Shown here piece by piece: positions 37,601 through 46,300 of a stretch of DNA of 64,000 bases (positions within the stretch are counted from its first letter, which is position 1; every line of letters begins with the position of its first letter). Location: NCBI GenBank assembly GCA_916700875.1, contig CAKAKS010000060.1, positions 4,077,334-4,141,333 on the forward strand. Reading direction: 5' to 3'. Under the pieces are notes generated by a model. The model ran no database searches and was not told the DNA's origin. It saw only the letters and a list, made by a program, of their open reading frames with translations. The DNA comes from Sebastes aleutianus. Lineage: Eukaryota > Chordata > Actinopteri > Perciformes > Sebastidae. Both the position numbers and the translations under genes were made by a program.

Positions 37601-38285
37601 CTATCTAACTGGGCGGCAAAACCGCTGACCTGCAGGGTGTTAGCGGCTAACGTGTATGGGAGCACCACATGATAAATGTGTTCAACCGAAGTGGTACCGT
37701 ACAAGCCGGTTCTACCGAGTTTATGAAAGGCGCTCTCCTACAATCATGTGAATCTGAAACAACGCGTGGCTGCTCAGCCATTGTAAAGTTAATCACAATA
37801 AAAGTAGGACTTCCGATAATATATTTTCAATGTAAAAAATACTTTGAAATCTTTTAGGTGTTATATCGTGATGTTTTCATAATAATTGCTTGTATTTTCA
37901 ATACAGACGTCGATCTAATCGTTTAAGCGTTGTTCTGCAATTTCTTTTGTTCTATTTACTCCCACAATACTCGTTTTTAGTGGAAGATTAAGTGTTTTGG
38001 CGCTTTTATTTTGAAGGCACAGGCTATATTTCCGGGTTCACTCCGGTTAAATGTGGCTACTTTACACAGCTACAGAAAATGTGACCAGCTCCCCGACACG
38101 AACACGGCTTTTAAAACCGTTTAAAAAGCCGAATATAGTTTCTTGAAATAACAAAAAAGTGTAACGAAATGTTTACATGTTAATATAATTCTTACCTCTT
38201 TTACAGACAGGAACTCTAGTAGAGGAAAAACGAGATGACGGTCTAAAAAGTGGGCAATTTTGGTGGTGAGGTCGTATTCCGCCAT
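5429..38285 (-). CDS. EIF3E: eIF3 subunit e (INT6), complete 13-exon gene
   Basis: Subunit e of the eukaryotic initiation factor 3 complex, which binds the 40S ribosome and helps recruit mRNA in the cytoplasm; in mammals it is also known as INT6. I joined 13 coding exons, all with GT-AG introns and compatible phases: 38285-38196, 34707-34590, 34333-34216, 29940-29898, 28884-28780, 22853-22728, 22331-22207, 18904-18778, 18112-18011, 14007-13898, 7250-7148, 6703-6569, 5464-5429. The sum is 1338 nt, i.e. 445 residues plus TAG, the same length as human. The order matches the family: N-terminal eIF3e domain (about residues 1-130), helical repeats, then a PCI domain (about 220-400) in exons 7-12. 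Differences recalled against human are one extra residue near position 65 and loss of the final tyrosine (the protein ends GF). No internal stops are present. It is divergent from EMC2, with 10.3 kb between the start codons. Confidence 0.98.
6569..6703 (-). CDS. EIF3E: EIF3E coding exon 12
   Basis: Encodes 45 residues beginning [20 protein letters not shown] and ending [10 protein letters not shown]. The acceptor is TCTAG|GGT and the donor GAG|GTGAGT. The tail after KK is less conserved than the rest. Confidence 0.97.
7148..7250 (-). CDS. EIF3E: EIF3E coding exon 11
   Basis: Encodes the winged-helix part of the PCI domain, [20 protein letters not shown], and ends LDAKIDSKL. The acceptor is AACAG|CAT and the donor CTG|GTGAGA. 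The exon ends in phase 0. Confidence 0.97.
8050..8400 (+). repeat. Degenerate dispersed percomorph repeat
   Basis: Contains phrases I associate with a very common repeat of percomorph genomes: GCTAGCAGCATGGCT, TTTTCCTCTAGTGCCATCAT, TTTATGACCAAATCC, GTACTTTGTGTTTAGAGCTA and GCTAATTAGCAAATGTTAGC. The copy is internally shortened. The name and class of the family are not known to me. Confidence 0.5.
10300..10671. mobile_element. TTAA-flanked MITE, copy 2 (piggyBac-like), inverted
   Basis: The same family as 3834-4132 but in reverse orientation, inside EIF3E intron 10. Left end TTAA plus AGATGCTCTATTC; right end, reverse-complemented, TTAA plus AGGCACTAAATATG. It shares ATCCAGAGCATTAATATAGC and the GGAGTAATGTCTACCTGAGC segment with copy 1. 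No open reading frame. Confidence 0.65.
13898..14007 (-). CDS. EIF3E: EIF3E coding exon 10
   Basis: Encodes [20 protein letters not shown] and on to HQCISI, plus two bases of a Ser codon. The acceptor is CTTAG|GTT and the donor TCAG|GTTAGT. Part of the PCI domain. Confidence 0.97.
14008..18010 (-). other. EIF3E: EIF3E intron 9 (4.0 kb)
   Basis: Only a dispersed-repeat fragment (about 16893-17080) stands out. The rest is unique-looking, AT-rich sequence without a supportable gene. Confidence 0.8.
16893..17080 (+). repeat. Dispersed DNA-transposon-like fragment (TTTATTAGGTACACC type)
   Basis: Begins ACCAGTTTATTAGGTACACC and continues through CTAATGCAGTCTTATACAAC and GGTTATAATGTTCAGTTTCT, a pattern I recognise from many fish genomes as a short mobile-element fragment. 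The opposite inverted end was not found, so the copy is truncated. Class uncertain. Confidence 0.45.
18011..18112 (-). CDS. EIF3E: EIF3E coding exon 9
   Basis: Encodes 34 residues beginning [20 protein letters not shown] and ending KKLRECES. The acceptor is TTTTCAG|GAA and the donor TCG|GTGAGT. Both boundaries are phase 0. Confidence 0.97.
18778..18904 (-). CDS. EIF3E: EIF3E coding exon 8
   Basis: Encodes a very conserved stretch that includes [20 protein letters not shown] and [19 protein letters not shown]. The acceptor is TTCCAG|GTAC and the donor CAG|GTACCA. The exon ends in phase 0. Confidence 0.97.
18905..22206 (-). other. EIF3E: EIF3E intron 7 (3.3 kb)
   Basis: Contains the inverted-repeat element at 21240-21757 and a G-rich stretch near 20600-20615. 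No gene is supported; the long open frames here are not conserved-looking and one runs through the element. Confidence 0.8.
21240..21757. mobile_element. Non-autonomous DNA transposon with CGGCT-rich inverted ends
   Basis: Left end ATTTCCACTGCATGGTACGG, followed by tandem GGCTC and GGCAC pentamers and then TCGACTTGCTTTTGG. The right end reads, in reverse complement, ATTTCCACTGCCTGGTACGG, CACGGCCCGTCTTGACTTGC. The outer 20 bp differ by one base. No transposase remains. It resembles non-autonomous DNA elements widespread in fish; I could not fix an unambiguous target duplication, so the superfamily is open. Confidence 0.65.
22207..22331 (-). CDS. EIF3E: EIF3E coding exon 7
   Basis: Encodes [20 protein letters not shown] and on to IELFLYQP, plus two bases of a Gln codon. 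The acceptor is TCCAG|ACG and the donor CCACA|GTAAGT. It lies at the entry to the PCI domain region. Confidence 0.97.
22568..22618. repeat. TG microsatellite
   Basis: About 25 uninterrupted TG units in EIF3E intron 6, roughly 110 bp from exon 6. Confidence 0.97.
22728..22853 (-). CDS. EIF3E: EIF3E coding exon 6
   Basis: Encodes 42 residues beginning [20 protein letters not shown] and ending LRETIDNN. The acceptor is CAAG|GTC and the donor AAC|GTAAAT. Both boundaries are phase 0. Confidence 0.97.
22854..28779 (-). other. EIF3E: EIF3E intron 5 (5.9 kb)
   Basis: Holds the hAT-like fragment at 26996-27750 and an unexplained open region near 25958-26341. Nothing else recognisable. Confidence 0.8.
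26996..27750 (+). mobile_element. hAT-like element, one end and interior
   Basis: Starts TAGGGCTGGGACGATACTCC, then GATTTGATACTATCGCGACA and TTTTTAAGTATTGCGATTGC, the typical start of a fish hAT family whose termini read as degenerate cis repeats. Near 27692 an AAATCGCAAAAC segment may be the remnant of the other end, but no matching CCCAGCCCTA terminus is present. The right boundary is therefore approximate. Confidence 0.45.
28780..28884 (-). CDS. EIF3E: EIF3E coding exon 5
   Basis: Encodes 35 residues beginning [20 protein letters not shown] and ending YLYFFRVL. The acceptor is TTGAAG|TTC, a less common AAG acceptor; the donor is CTG|GTAAGT. Confidence 0.97.
29898..29940 (-). CDS. EIF3E: EIF3E coding exon 4 (43 nt)
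   Basis: A short exon encoding [15 protein letters not shown], with its first Arg codon split across the intron. The acceptor is a long T-run plus CAG and the donor AAC|GTAAGT. The exon ends in phase 0. Confidence 0.95.
32045..32512. repeat. Two-copy tandem duplication, period about 230 bp
   Basis: Copy 1 (about 32045-32278) and copy 2 (about 32279-32512) share the order ATGCTTT...GGTCTG, AAGCAAACAACTTTTAAA, GAATGGAGTTC, TAGCTGCTCCATCAACA, CATCTAGGCATAAATA and GGCAGCAACGTTGTT, with scattered differences and small indels. It lies within the outer, older element. Confidence 0.85.
32741..33616 (+). pseudogene. BED zinc-finger two-exon remnant inside the hAT element
   Basis: Exon-like part 1 reads [20 protein letters not shown] and on to [18 protein letters not shown], a BED finger with C-x2-C and H-x4-H ligands, and stops at a GTAAGT donor (about 32951). 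A TTTTTCAG acceptor at 33533 leads to [14 protein letters not shown] and then a stop, with AATAAA at 33748. The phases join. The finger frame has a stop at 32738 and no ATG before the finger, while the likely original ATG (32730) is in another frame, so a one-base-type shift near the A-run at 32765 has broken it. The catalytic part of a hAT transposase is absent. Confidence 0.6.
33748..33753 (+). terminator. Poly(A) signal of the hAT remnant
   Basis: AATAAA within TTGAATAAAGTATTG, downstream of the stop of the BED remnant and antisense to EIF3E. Its use is not shown. Confidence 0.4.
34216..34333 (-). CDS. EIF3E: EIF3E coding exon 3
   Basis: Encodes residues 70-108 ([20 protein letters not shown], then [18 protein letters not shown]) plus two bases of the next Arg codon. 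The acceptor is GTCAG|CTC and the donor CCAG|GTAAAG. It is separated from exon 2 by only 256 bp. Confidence 0.97.
34590..34707 (-). CDS. EIF3E: EIF3E coding exon 2
   Basis: Encodes residues 31-69, beginning [20 protein letters not shown], plus one base of codon 70. The acceptor is CTTAG|ATC and the donor CATA|GTAAGT. The segment LYLDKEIPH is one residue longer than the human segment as I recall it. Confidence 0.97.
34816..36336. mobile_element. Possible hAT-like non-autonomous element
   Basis: Begins CAGGGGTGGGTAATAACTTG with many GTAAC/ACTTTTACT motifs. Near the other side, GTTACTTGTACTTTGAGTAG, TTTTACTTAAGTATG and a final CACCCTG mirror that style. Such ends are typical of a large fish hAT group. 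No clear 8-bp duplication was found and the right end is uncertain. Confidence 0.35.
36345..37158 (+). mobile_element. LINE 3' end (CR1/L2-like), internally expanded
   Basis: Translation pieces match the C-terminal end of L2-type LINE polyproteins: [11 protein letters not shown], then the HWLP-type segment, DLAP/YISDLL, and later LWN and [19 protein letters not shown]. The 3' end has TATAAATAAAGC and a TTAC tetranucleotide tail, usual for such elements. The region coding for the segment before LWN has been copied in tandem. It is frameshifted throughout and not functional. Confidence 0.7.
36559..36922 (+). repeat. Seven-copy 52-bp minisatellite
   Basis: Unit starts at 36559, 36611, 36663, 36715, 36767, 36819 and 36871. 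Each unit holds ATTACAAAAGGTGATCAGGC, GTTTTCTGTTTTAG, a C7 run and AACTCTCTGG. Copies are nearly identical: a G/A alternates in CTCTGG/CTCTAG, and the last unit has diverged (GATAGGG, longer C run). The period of 52 is not a multiple of three. Confidence 0.97.
38196..38285 (-). CDS. EIF3E: EIF3E coding exon 1
   Basis: Encodes residues 1-30, starting [20 protein letters not shown]. The ATG lies in a good Kozak context (AAAG ATG G). The donor is GAG|GTAAG and the exon ends in phase 0. The leucine-rich stretch here corresponds to the nuclear export signal region described for mammalian INT6. Confidence 0.97.
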
Positions 38286-38365
38286 CTTTGCTCCGGTGAA
38301 AGGGAAACGGAAGTGTGTTGCTCATCGTGTTGCTGCTCTGTGTGAAGAGGGACTGACCAATCAGC
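38286..38365 (-). promoter_or_regulatory. EIF3E: EIF3E core promoter and 5' leader
   Basis: Just upstream of the ATG the minus strand carries a pyrimidine tract (TTTCCCTTTC, 38307-38298) that could be the start of a 5'TOP-type leader, as known for translation-factor mRNAs. An ETS-type CGGAAGTG lies at 38308-38315 (plus-strand orientation). A CCAAT box sits in CCAATCAGCG at 38357-38366. No TATA box is visible. The motifs are seen; the start site and TOP status are inferred. Confidence 0.5.
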
Positions 38366-38440
38366 GACGTCCTCAACATCCCCCAATAAGAAATGCTGGA
38401 AAAAGACTTATGATGCTGATTTAACAGGGGGAATGATGGT

Positions 38441-38447
38441 AGATAGG

Positions 38448-38491
<44 letters not shown>
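38441..38491. repeat. GATA microsatellite
   Basis: About 12 AGAT/GATA units, 155 bp upstream of the EIF3E start codon. Confidence 0.97.
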
Positions 38492-38611
38492 CATCTTCCT
38501 TTCAATTACTTAATTTAATAATATTAATAATATTATAATATATTTTATTGTGCTTTTGTATGTATTTTATTAAGCTATATGTAATGTTCTGTGTTTTATT
38601 TGGACCCTGTC

Positions 38612-38770
38612 TTATATATATATATATATATATATCTATATATATATATATATATATATATCTATAGATAGATAGATATATACTGTATATATAGATATAT
38701 AAACATATATATATATAATATTATATGTAATATTATAATATAATATTATAATATAATATTATATATAATT
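38612..38770. repeat. TA satellite with palindromic AATATTATAAT runs
   Basis: TA repeats with TCTA interruptions, followed by repeated AATATTATAATAT units that can fold back on themselves. Confidence 0.9.
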
Positions 38771-40641
38771 ATACAACAAAAGAGAAAGGGACTTGAGCTT
38801 CACTAACATTTTTACCCTTTCATTCTTGCGCATGGAAATGTGGATTCTTTTTTTTTTTTTTGCTTCATTGGTTTCTCAGAAGGATGCATGACTGAGACTT
38901 GTAAACCTTTCAAAATTCTCATAATTTCCTTGTGGTGTTGATACAGTGAAACATTTCATTTATAAAGAGGATTCCAAGTGAACTACTTGTTGAATTTGAA
39001 AACATAGGCTTTCCTCCAGACACCAATATTTTTTTTTTCTAAAAGCCTGTGTGTTACTGTGAATGACTTCTTCATGAGACTAAAACCATTTCAGGGGAAA
39101 TACAGTCATGATGAACCCACACTCACGAGCCTGCTAAATTTGAATGAAAACAACCAGATCATTTCCAATCATTTGATTTTCCACAAGGTTAGAATGTCTT
39201 CACTGTGCATCTGAACCATCCTCCTTTCTTTACTCCAGCAGCTTTCTCATAAAGGTGCCCATGTGTTGACCATACCCGGCCTGGCAACAGCCAATATCAG
39301 CTACCAAATGGCCCATTTCTAATAGGTTTCACTACCTTGTTTTCTTGACAACCGCACGGACGGCACTGTCTTGTGTCCTCACACAATTCTTCCCTTGTTA
39401 CCACTGGACTCTCTCTCCTCCACTCCCACTTCTCCCTGCCGCCTGATGGCAGGTAGAAATGAGTCATAAACAGACACCACTCACCATGCAGTTACTGTTT
39501 TACTGGGTGCTGCTGACACAGTCAGCTCTGGCTCAGTGGCAGCTCGCTTAAAATGAGAAAAAAAGAGAAAACACAGCGTTTGCTCTGCTGAAGCCTCCTT
39601 TGTGTTGTCTGCTTCATTTCAGGAAAGGTTTTGCAGTAAAAAGAGTCAACCATACAATCATTTGGTCAGTTTGGCAAGTATCATTGGGGAATATATCTTT
39701 ATTAGTTCATTCATAGATTTAATTCAAATATTTAAAAGCTCAGCCAGTTTGGCCGCTGCTAAGTTGGCTTTATAAGGTTACAATGAAACACTTTTTACTA
39801 TAGTTTTCATGAGCTAGTATGCATACAATATATGCATTTTTTCATGTTCATGTCTTCTTGCTGTGTGCGTAGTATTATTCTTTCACTTGTGCATTCCTGC
39901 TCAGTATTTTCTTGAAGTATTTGAAAGATTCATTATGTTAAAAATCCGATTTCTATTTCCCTTCTGTGTGTGATTGGGATATTTGATGTTTAAACTTCCT
40001 ATTTTCCACCAGGAACCACACTAACAGTAAGTAACTACTTTTCTTTTTCATAGTTAGGGATTGTACACAAAGTATTAGGTTTGGAGAGGGGGTCACAAAA
40101 AACAATGGAGGTGTTGTATTTTTCCTTGGGCTGAAGGACTGAATACTTTACCAGGTGTTTATCTGTCTGTGGACAGATTTTGTCATAACAATGCAAGATG
40201 CAGTCATGAAACTTTACAGGTGTGAAGTGGCGCCAGAAGTGGGGAGGTAGGAAGTAGGAAAGGGGCCCTTTGTCCCCCCACTTTACGTCCCTGGCCCGAT
40301 TTGGCGTTACGGCTGGTGTGCTCCCATCGCAAGATGGCCTCTATAGTTTATTTTATTTTTTGTCCTAAATCTAAATTTGATTTTATATTTGCATCAGTTA
40401 ATGGTTATATAAATAGTTACATCAGATAAACAACTTCATGCTCAATGGTTCGTAAAGGTGTACTTTGCCATATACAGAGGACAACAGTTCTATCTCTATA
40501 TGAGGGTTTCACCAATGTGAGGTGGTACATGTTAGAAGTTCCAATAAGATCTTATATACAAAAAATATAATAATGTAATATACCGTTAGTAAGATATTAA
40601 GGTATAAATTGGGGTACACTTTTAAACAAATTTTACCGGCT

Positions 40642-40872
40642 GGGTGGCAGTGGCTCAGGGGGTAGCACGGGTCGGCCCTTTAATCACAAGACTGGCGGTT
40701 CAATCCTCCTCCTGTCTGCATGTCGAAGTGTCCTTGAGCGAGACACTGAACCCCAATTTGCTCCCCGGGCGCTTCAAATCAGCCTGCTGCTCCTAAAAAT
40801 ACTTAGGATGGGTTAAATGCAGAGGTCAAATTTCCTGTCTGTCATGTATGTGATGATTAAAATAAAGTGTTT
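40642..40872 (+). mobile_element. tRNA-derived SINE
   Basis: An RNA polymerase III head with box A TGGCTCAGGGG (40651-40661) and box B GGTTCAATCC (40697-40706), spaced as in tRNA genes. It is followed by the body GTGTCCTTGAGCGAGACACT, GAACCCCAATTTGCTCCCC and an AAATAAAGTG-type tail before a T-rich run. This matches a common teleost tRNA-SINE architecture. No acceptor-stem pairing of a working tRNA is seen. Confidence 0.8.
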
Positions 40873-42112
40873 TTTCTTTTTCTTTTTACCAATTTAACAC
40901 AATACAAACACATGTACAAATATCATTCTGACATGTTATGACCTTAGTTTTTTTATTTCTTTTTTTTGCAAAGATTCAACCCCCCTCACCACACTAATAA
41001 TTTTTGTACGCTCCCTTACCAAGCAGGAAAACCTCTGTGTCCTTCCAACCTTACTTTAGTGCAAAATGATCATAACCCAGTAATTGCTCCTCTGTGTAAC
41101 ATAAACACATGCAGTATATCGTCCATTTTCAGTGTAATTTGAGTTGGATTTTATGTGCAGGCAATAATACTGTTATTATACAATATTGAATTAGGAAGCA
41201 GCGGGAGGAATCTTCACCGGTCCAGGAGAAACCAACAAGCATTCTCAGATAGGTTAAACACCACAAGCTAAATCCAAAATGACATGAAACCGTGCATTTT
41301 AAACACTGATATGAAGGCCAAATTGCTTTGGTTTCTCTTGTTCCAACCAGACAATCTTCATTATTAAAAAAGGTGCTTAGGAGGTAGTATTTCGGATAAA
41401 CATGTGCTTCTTCAGATTCTTCAGTTTCTTTCCTGACGCCACAATAGTGTTATTTTGCTGATAACATGCTGAACACACAAAAAACATGTTAAGTCCAGAC
41501 TCCACTCTTTGAATATTCACTTTTCAAGACTTTCTCCTCCACAGAATATGTGTTTAGTTAATGTTGGGAGTGCTGTCATCTTTCTGTTCAAAACTAACCA
41601 TTGTTCAGTTTTTATGTTTGCTAATAGAAGTCTTTGCGGGAGTGTGTGAAGAGTGCATATTGAAATTTGCAAACCCAACAATCCTAGTAGCCACTAAGCA
41701 CCATTAAGGCCTGAACTATGCACAATCCATGTTTTAAAAGGTCCAGTGCCAGCTTGCTCATCCATCCACTTAGAGAAAAGCAAAGCTAAACCCATGAATT
41801 GCAGAGATTTGGGAAATGGGCAAGGGGTGATTAAGACAAACAATAGGCAATTTCCTGCTGGACACTCAGTAATATCTAGAGTATCAGCTATATTAATCAT
41901 ATGATGCTTTCAGACGCTGAGCAAACAAATAGGCTCATTTTCTTTGACCTCATGAAATAGCTGTGGCCATCACGGTGCGCAATTTACGCATGTGGCACAG
42001 CAGTGACAACTTCCTTATTTAATTCTTCTGATGTAAATGGAATAATGGAATTACAACTACAATAGTGGAATTACCACTTCGGGGTTGGTCACGTGATGCC
42101 AGTGAGCCCTAA

Positions 42113-42665
42113 GGCCCAATCCCAATGTCCCCCCGAAGGACTTAAACATTTACCAGGTGACCTTGAGGGTTCAGGGTTTGAGTGTGAGAAGCTGCAAGGG
42201 CTTGAAATGGTATAAATATGAACGGGACTGCACTTTGCAGTGACATATCATGTTACCTTGACGATGCCAATTGTGGGTTTTTATTCTATGTTTTTACTGC
42301 CTATTGGAACGTCTTCCAGGCTCTTGCTTTATGCGATGAGATGTCACTGTCAAAAAATCAATTTAATTGTTTTTGTCAGACTTCACTATGCAAAATTAAA
42401 TGAAATGGTTGATGAATAAACTAGGTGTGTATGTCATGTTTTTTTACGTACCATCTTAAATCCTTAATGTTAATGTTTCTGTGCAAATTTTCTGTGCCTT
42501 AATTCCCTCAGGCAGAGTCTGCAGACACGTATGTATAAAGGGCTGCGAGAGAATCCTCAAGGACTTGACGATTTGACAGTGGGACAGGCCTAAACCCTCA
42601 TAGACTTTGCGGGAACGCGCCTCAAAGTCTGTGAGTTCCGTGAGTGTGGACATTGGGATAGGGCC
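42113..42665. mobile_element. PIF/Harbinger-type MITE
   Basis: Ends are GGCCCAATCCCAATGTCC and, reverse-complemented, GGCCCTATCCCAATGTCC (17 of 18 identical). They are flanked by TAA at 42110-42112 and 42666-42668, the 3-bp duplication of PIF/Harbinger. The interior has no transposase. Confidence 0.75.
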
Positions 42666-42829
42666 TAAAAGACTTTCCCATAGACATATGTTGGGAAAGA
42701 GATGTCTGTAAATCAGCGGGTATTTTTTTTTAAGTAAATCAACTTCCCAGTATGAACACTTTATTTAAATCATTAGGTCCTAAAAGTTGTAAAATGCACT
42801 AAAAGCCAAATTTATTTCCCTTCCTCCGT

Positions 42830-43350
42830 TCATGTGAATGAGCCCCAGTCTCACTTGACCTCCATGCAGAATTTCAGACTTTTAGGGGAAAAACTGTGGC
42901 CACCAAAGGTTGGGGAAATGTTTGTGTACAGACCGACTGACCGACTGACAGACCGACCGACCGTCACAAGGGACTCAAGGTATCTGGCCACTTAGATAGA
43001 TGTAATTTGCAATATCTGTCTCTGAAATTTCATCAATACAATGGAGGTGAATAGAATTTAGTTTGTGGTACAGCATTTTTTTTAAACTATATTTATAAAA
43101 TTCAACAACAGCATCTCTTTCCAGAAACAGTGCCATTGCTACACATCCATCACCCAACCTCATTGGACAAAGGCTCCCCCTCCTCCCAAATGCCAATTTA
43201 ACCCCTGCAAACAAGAAATAACATCTTTTTCAGGTCCTGCTATGCAGATTTTGTAACCTTCAGACAGCGCCAGGCTAGCTGTTTCCCCTTGTTTCCAGTC
43301 TTTATGCTAAGCTAACCAGCTGCTTACTGTAGCTTCATATTTAGCTGGTA
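42830..43350 (+). repeat. Dispersed percomorph repeat (CCAGGCTAGCTGTTTCC type)
   Basis: Contains GACAGCGCCAGGCTAGCTGT, TTTCCAGTCTTTATGCTAAG and TGTAGCTTCATATTTAGCTG, phrases I recognise as very common in percomorph genomes. A GACCGACT tetramer-like run lies at about 42931-42963. Boundaries are approximate and the class is unknown. Confidence 0.5.
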
Positions 43351-46300
43351 TCAATCTTCTCATCTAACTCTCGGCAAGACAGCAAATGAGCGTACTTCCC
43401 AAAACGTTGAACCATTCCATTAAGGCCAAGGCTATGCAATTGTGCACAGTTACTGCAAGCTGATTGTTGTTTGTCAGATTCAACCTCTGTGAGGATACAG
43501 TTCACGGTGGTCTGCTCTCTAACATAACTATGACTTGGCCATGTTTCCGCAACTTTGTAATCTCCTCCTGCCAAGGTGCTTCTCAGTCAACCAACAGGGT
43601 GAATGTAAGTAATGATCCCAGCAACTCCCATAGCACCGAGCCAGGCCCGTGAATGAAGAGGTCTGGGCTAAATGCTTATCAAAACTTTAAACAAAACTCA
43701 TAAAAGTTTAGTAAATATGAACAGTCATCCACCATTTCTGTCTCTGTAAATCAAAGCATATGTGTGCTTCTGAAAGCTGAACGGTTGCAGGCGGAGATGG
43801 CTTTGACCAGGTTCAATACAGGGATGCTGTCAGGAACACCAACACATTTCAGCATGCAAAACATTTATCCGTCATGCTATGTGTTTGTCTTGCAGAACAT
43901 ACTACTCGGCCTTAATGGGATAAACTTAAAGGGGCGCTGGAGGGAGGGGCCAAATATTCCACGAAAAACCTCAACTCTCCAGTTCCCTGAAAGCTTTCTT
44001 GGTCAACAAATGAATCCAAGAGAGGGAGAGGAGATGACAGTGCCAAAGACACCCACCACTGGCCTCACTCTAATATCTGTCAAAATATAAATCAATAAGA
44101 CCTGAAGACAAATGACTCGCCGCTGGATGCTGCAAAGCCAAGCATCCCCTGCTCTGAATCCGAATTCCAGCATCTCATATGAATTTCAATGATTCTTCTG
44201 TAAACTTTTTAGTTATGCATCACCTCACTCCGAGTGCGTGTCAGGTTATAAATCAGCGGCCCGCACTCCTGACTCGGAGCCCAGTGCTGACTTCAGCACT
44301 GTCACACTCGATGGCGATGGGATGAAGGTTATCGACCGGGCCCATGGGCCAGAGAACGATACAATCTTCCAGCGAGCACCCAGTGGCACCAGACATGGCA
44401 GAACATCTGCGCAACACATGTCTGCTGCGCAACCAAGGCGTGACTTGTACTCACACACATCAGCGATGCAACACAGTCGATCAATATTTGACCCCTCTAA
44501 TCCTTCCCCCAACAAGCTCCGCTCCCATGCTCGCTCCTCTTGTTATGCACAACTTCACTTTGCCTCTGCAATTTTCTTTGAAAACATGACATTACAGAGA
44601 GCATGGCGCTATCTCCAAATTTGCGGTCATGATTACATTCGTACCAGAAAAGAAAAGTGAAACTTGATAACTCCAGATTATGCTGTTTAGTTACAGGCTT
44701 CCACTGCACGGGGGGATTGGGATTTGAATATTCCTCTTCCTGCGGATTTTAAATTTCTGTAATAATTGCTATTGTGTGTATTTATGCAGTTAAGTGGAGG
44801 CCTCTGAATAAAACCGCTTTTGAAATGATGGAAAGAAAGTAAGGCCAGTGAACAAAAGACATGACTTCTATGAATGTCAAACCTCAACCTAGACCCCCTG
44901 AGAGGGTGTAGAAGTGCTTGATATTTCAAGTTGGAACCATACAAAACGTAAGGGTTGAATGAATGAACTTCACCAGCTGCCGCAATTTAGGATGGACATG
45001 ATGTGATTCTTGGATATGAGAGAGAAAAAAAATTCAATAGTTGGCTCGGAGGTGTCAAAATTGTCACATCACTGCCAAATACTCTTTTAGAGATCAAACT
45101 TTCTCTTTAATATGACTGCATAAGACTGCATGAGGGTTATGTATGATTAGGCTCTAATGTGAAGTTCTCCAATATGACTTTTTTTTTTACTTTAATAAAT
45201 TACAGGAGGAGCACAGGAATGTGTTTGTTCATGTGGAAACGGTCTTCAAAGCTTGTAAGGAGGAGTGTTTCTATGGTTCTAAATTACCATCACTTCTCGT
45301 GATGAATGTGGCCTGATCACCTATGCTGAAGTCTTCCGGAGGTAATCTCACGCATGGAGATGTTAAATCCTTGTTCGAATTTAATGAGAAAGGACGATTG
45401 GCTATTAAAACCAATCTAGCAACACATAATATACTACATGTGGTAATACTCCAATCCACAACAAGCAATTGCGCTATTACACGGGGTGTCGGGGGAGCAA
45501 TACATCCTAAGCTTCGTACTGTGTGAGTAACGTCAATTACCAGCGTGGTGCTGCTCTGACATGGGGCTGAATATTGTTCTTGGCAATGAAGCCAAGAGAG
45601 AGAAGAGCAGGAGAGTGAGGAAGCCTAATTGTGATGTGCCATAATTTCCCGCTCAGGGCCTCTCACTCAGGATATGGGTGAGGTCAAAGGTGCAATAGAG
45701 GGAGTCCATCAGAGGCAAAGCGTGCTGAAGTCATCTGTACAGAGTTATTCGCGGTGAGGTGAAAGCAACTTGGTCAGACAGGGGACCTAATCAGATTTCA
45801 AAGTAAACACGGTGCCGCCGGCTCCAGAAGGCTGAGTCCAAACATTGTTGCTAATTGCATCTGTCTTCATTTTCCGCAACTCACTGTACAACACCAACGA
45901 AAAAGAAACCTAGATGGAACAAGAACTATTTCAAAACCGCAGAGAGCACCTCGAACTTACCTCAATTTTTAGTCTATAACTGTTCATTTTAGAGATTGCC
46001 AACTCTGATTGCTTCTGTCAGAAATCAAAATATAATGCCTGTGAAGTGTTTCTACTGGAATATTTTTTTATTTTTTTTTCATACATGGAGACTGAAAAGG
46101 AAAATATATATATGCTTGTCCCGTGTGCCATATGTGGGGGCTTCCAGAGCATGGAAACCTACGTAAGCACCAGTCAAGTAGTACAATTTGGGTTTTCAGA
46201 TGGCTGCAATTGATCTCCCATATTGTGACATTTCTCTACAAGAGAGCTGCTCCAAGTTAAACAGGCGCCTTATGTCAGAGGCTTTTTTTTCACCACCACC

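Larger units (their letters stand above)
34708..38195 (-). other. EIF3E: EIF3E intron 1 (3.5 kb)
   Basis: Filled on its 5'-coordinate side by a possible hAT-like element (34816-36336) and a LINE 3' end with a minisatellite (36345-37158). The part next to exon 1 (37160-38195) looks unique, with a near-perfect hairpin at about 37425-37447 (GTTATCAACAATGTTGATAAC). Confidence 0.8.

Noticed and set aside
38173..38505. 110-residue minus-strand frame over the EIF3E start region
   Set aside because: It is a different frame from the real exon 1 and includes the GATA satellite.
40642..40720. Possible tRNA gene (boxes A and B present)
   Set aside because: There is no acceptor or anticodon stem pairing, and the downstream body and tail are those of a SINE.
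44238..44660. 140-residue plus-strand open frame in the intergenic region
   Set aside because: Several frames on both strands are open over the same bases and none shows a family motif; treated as non-coding.
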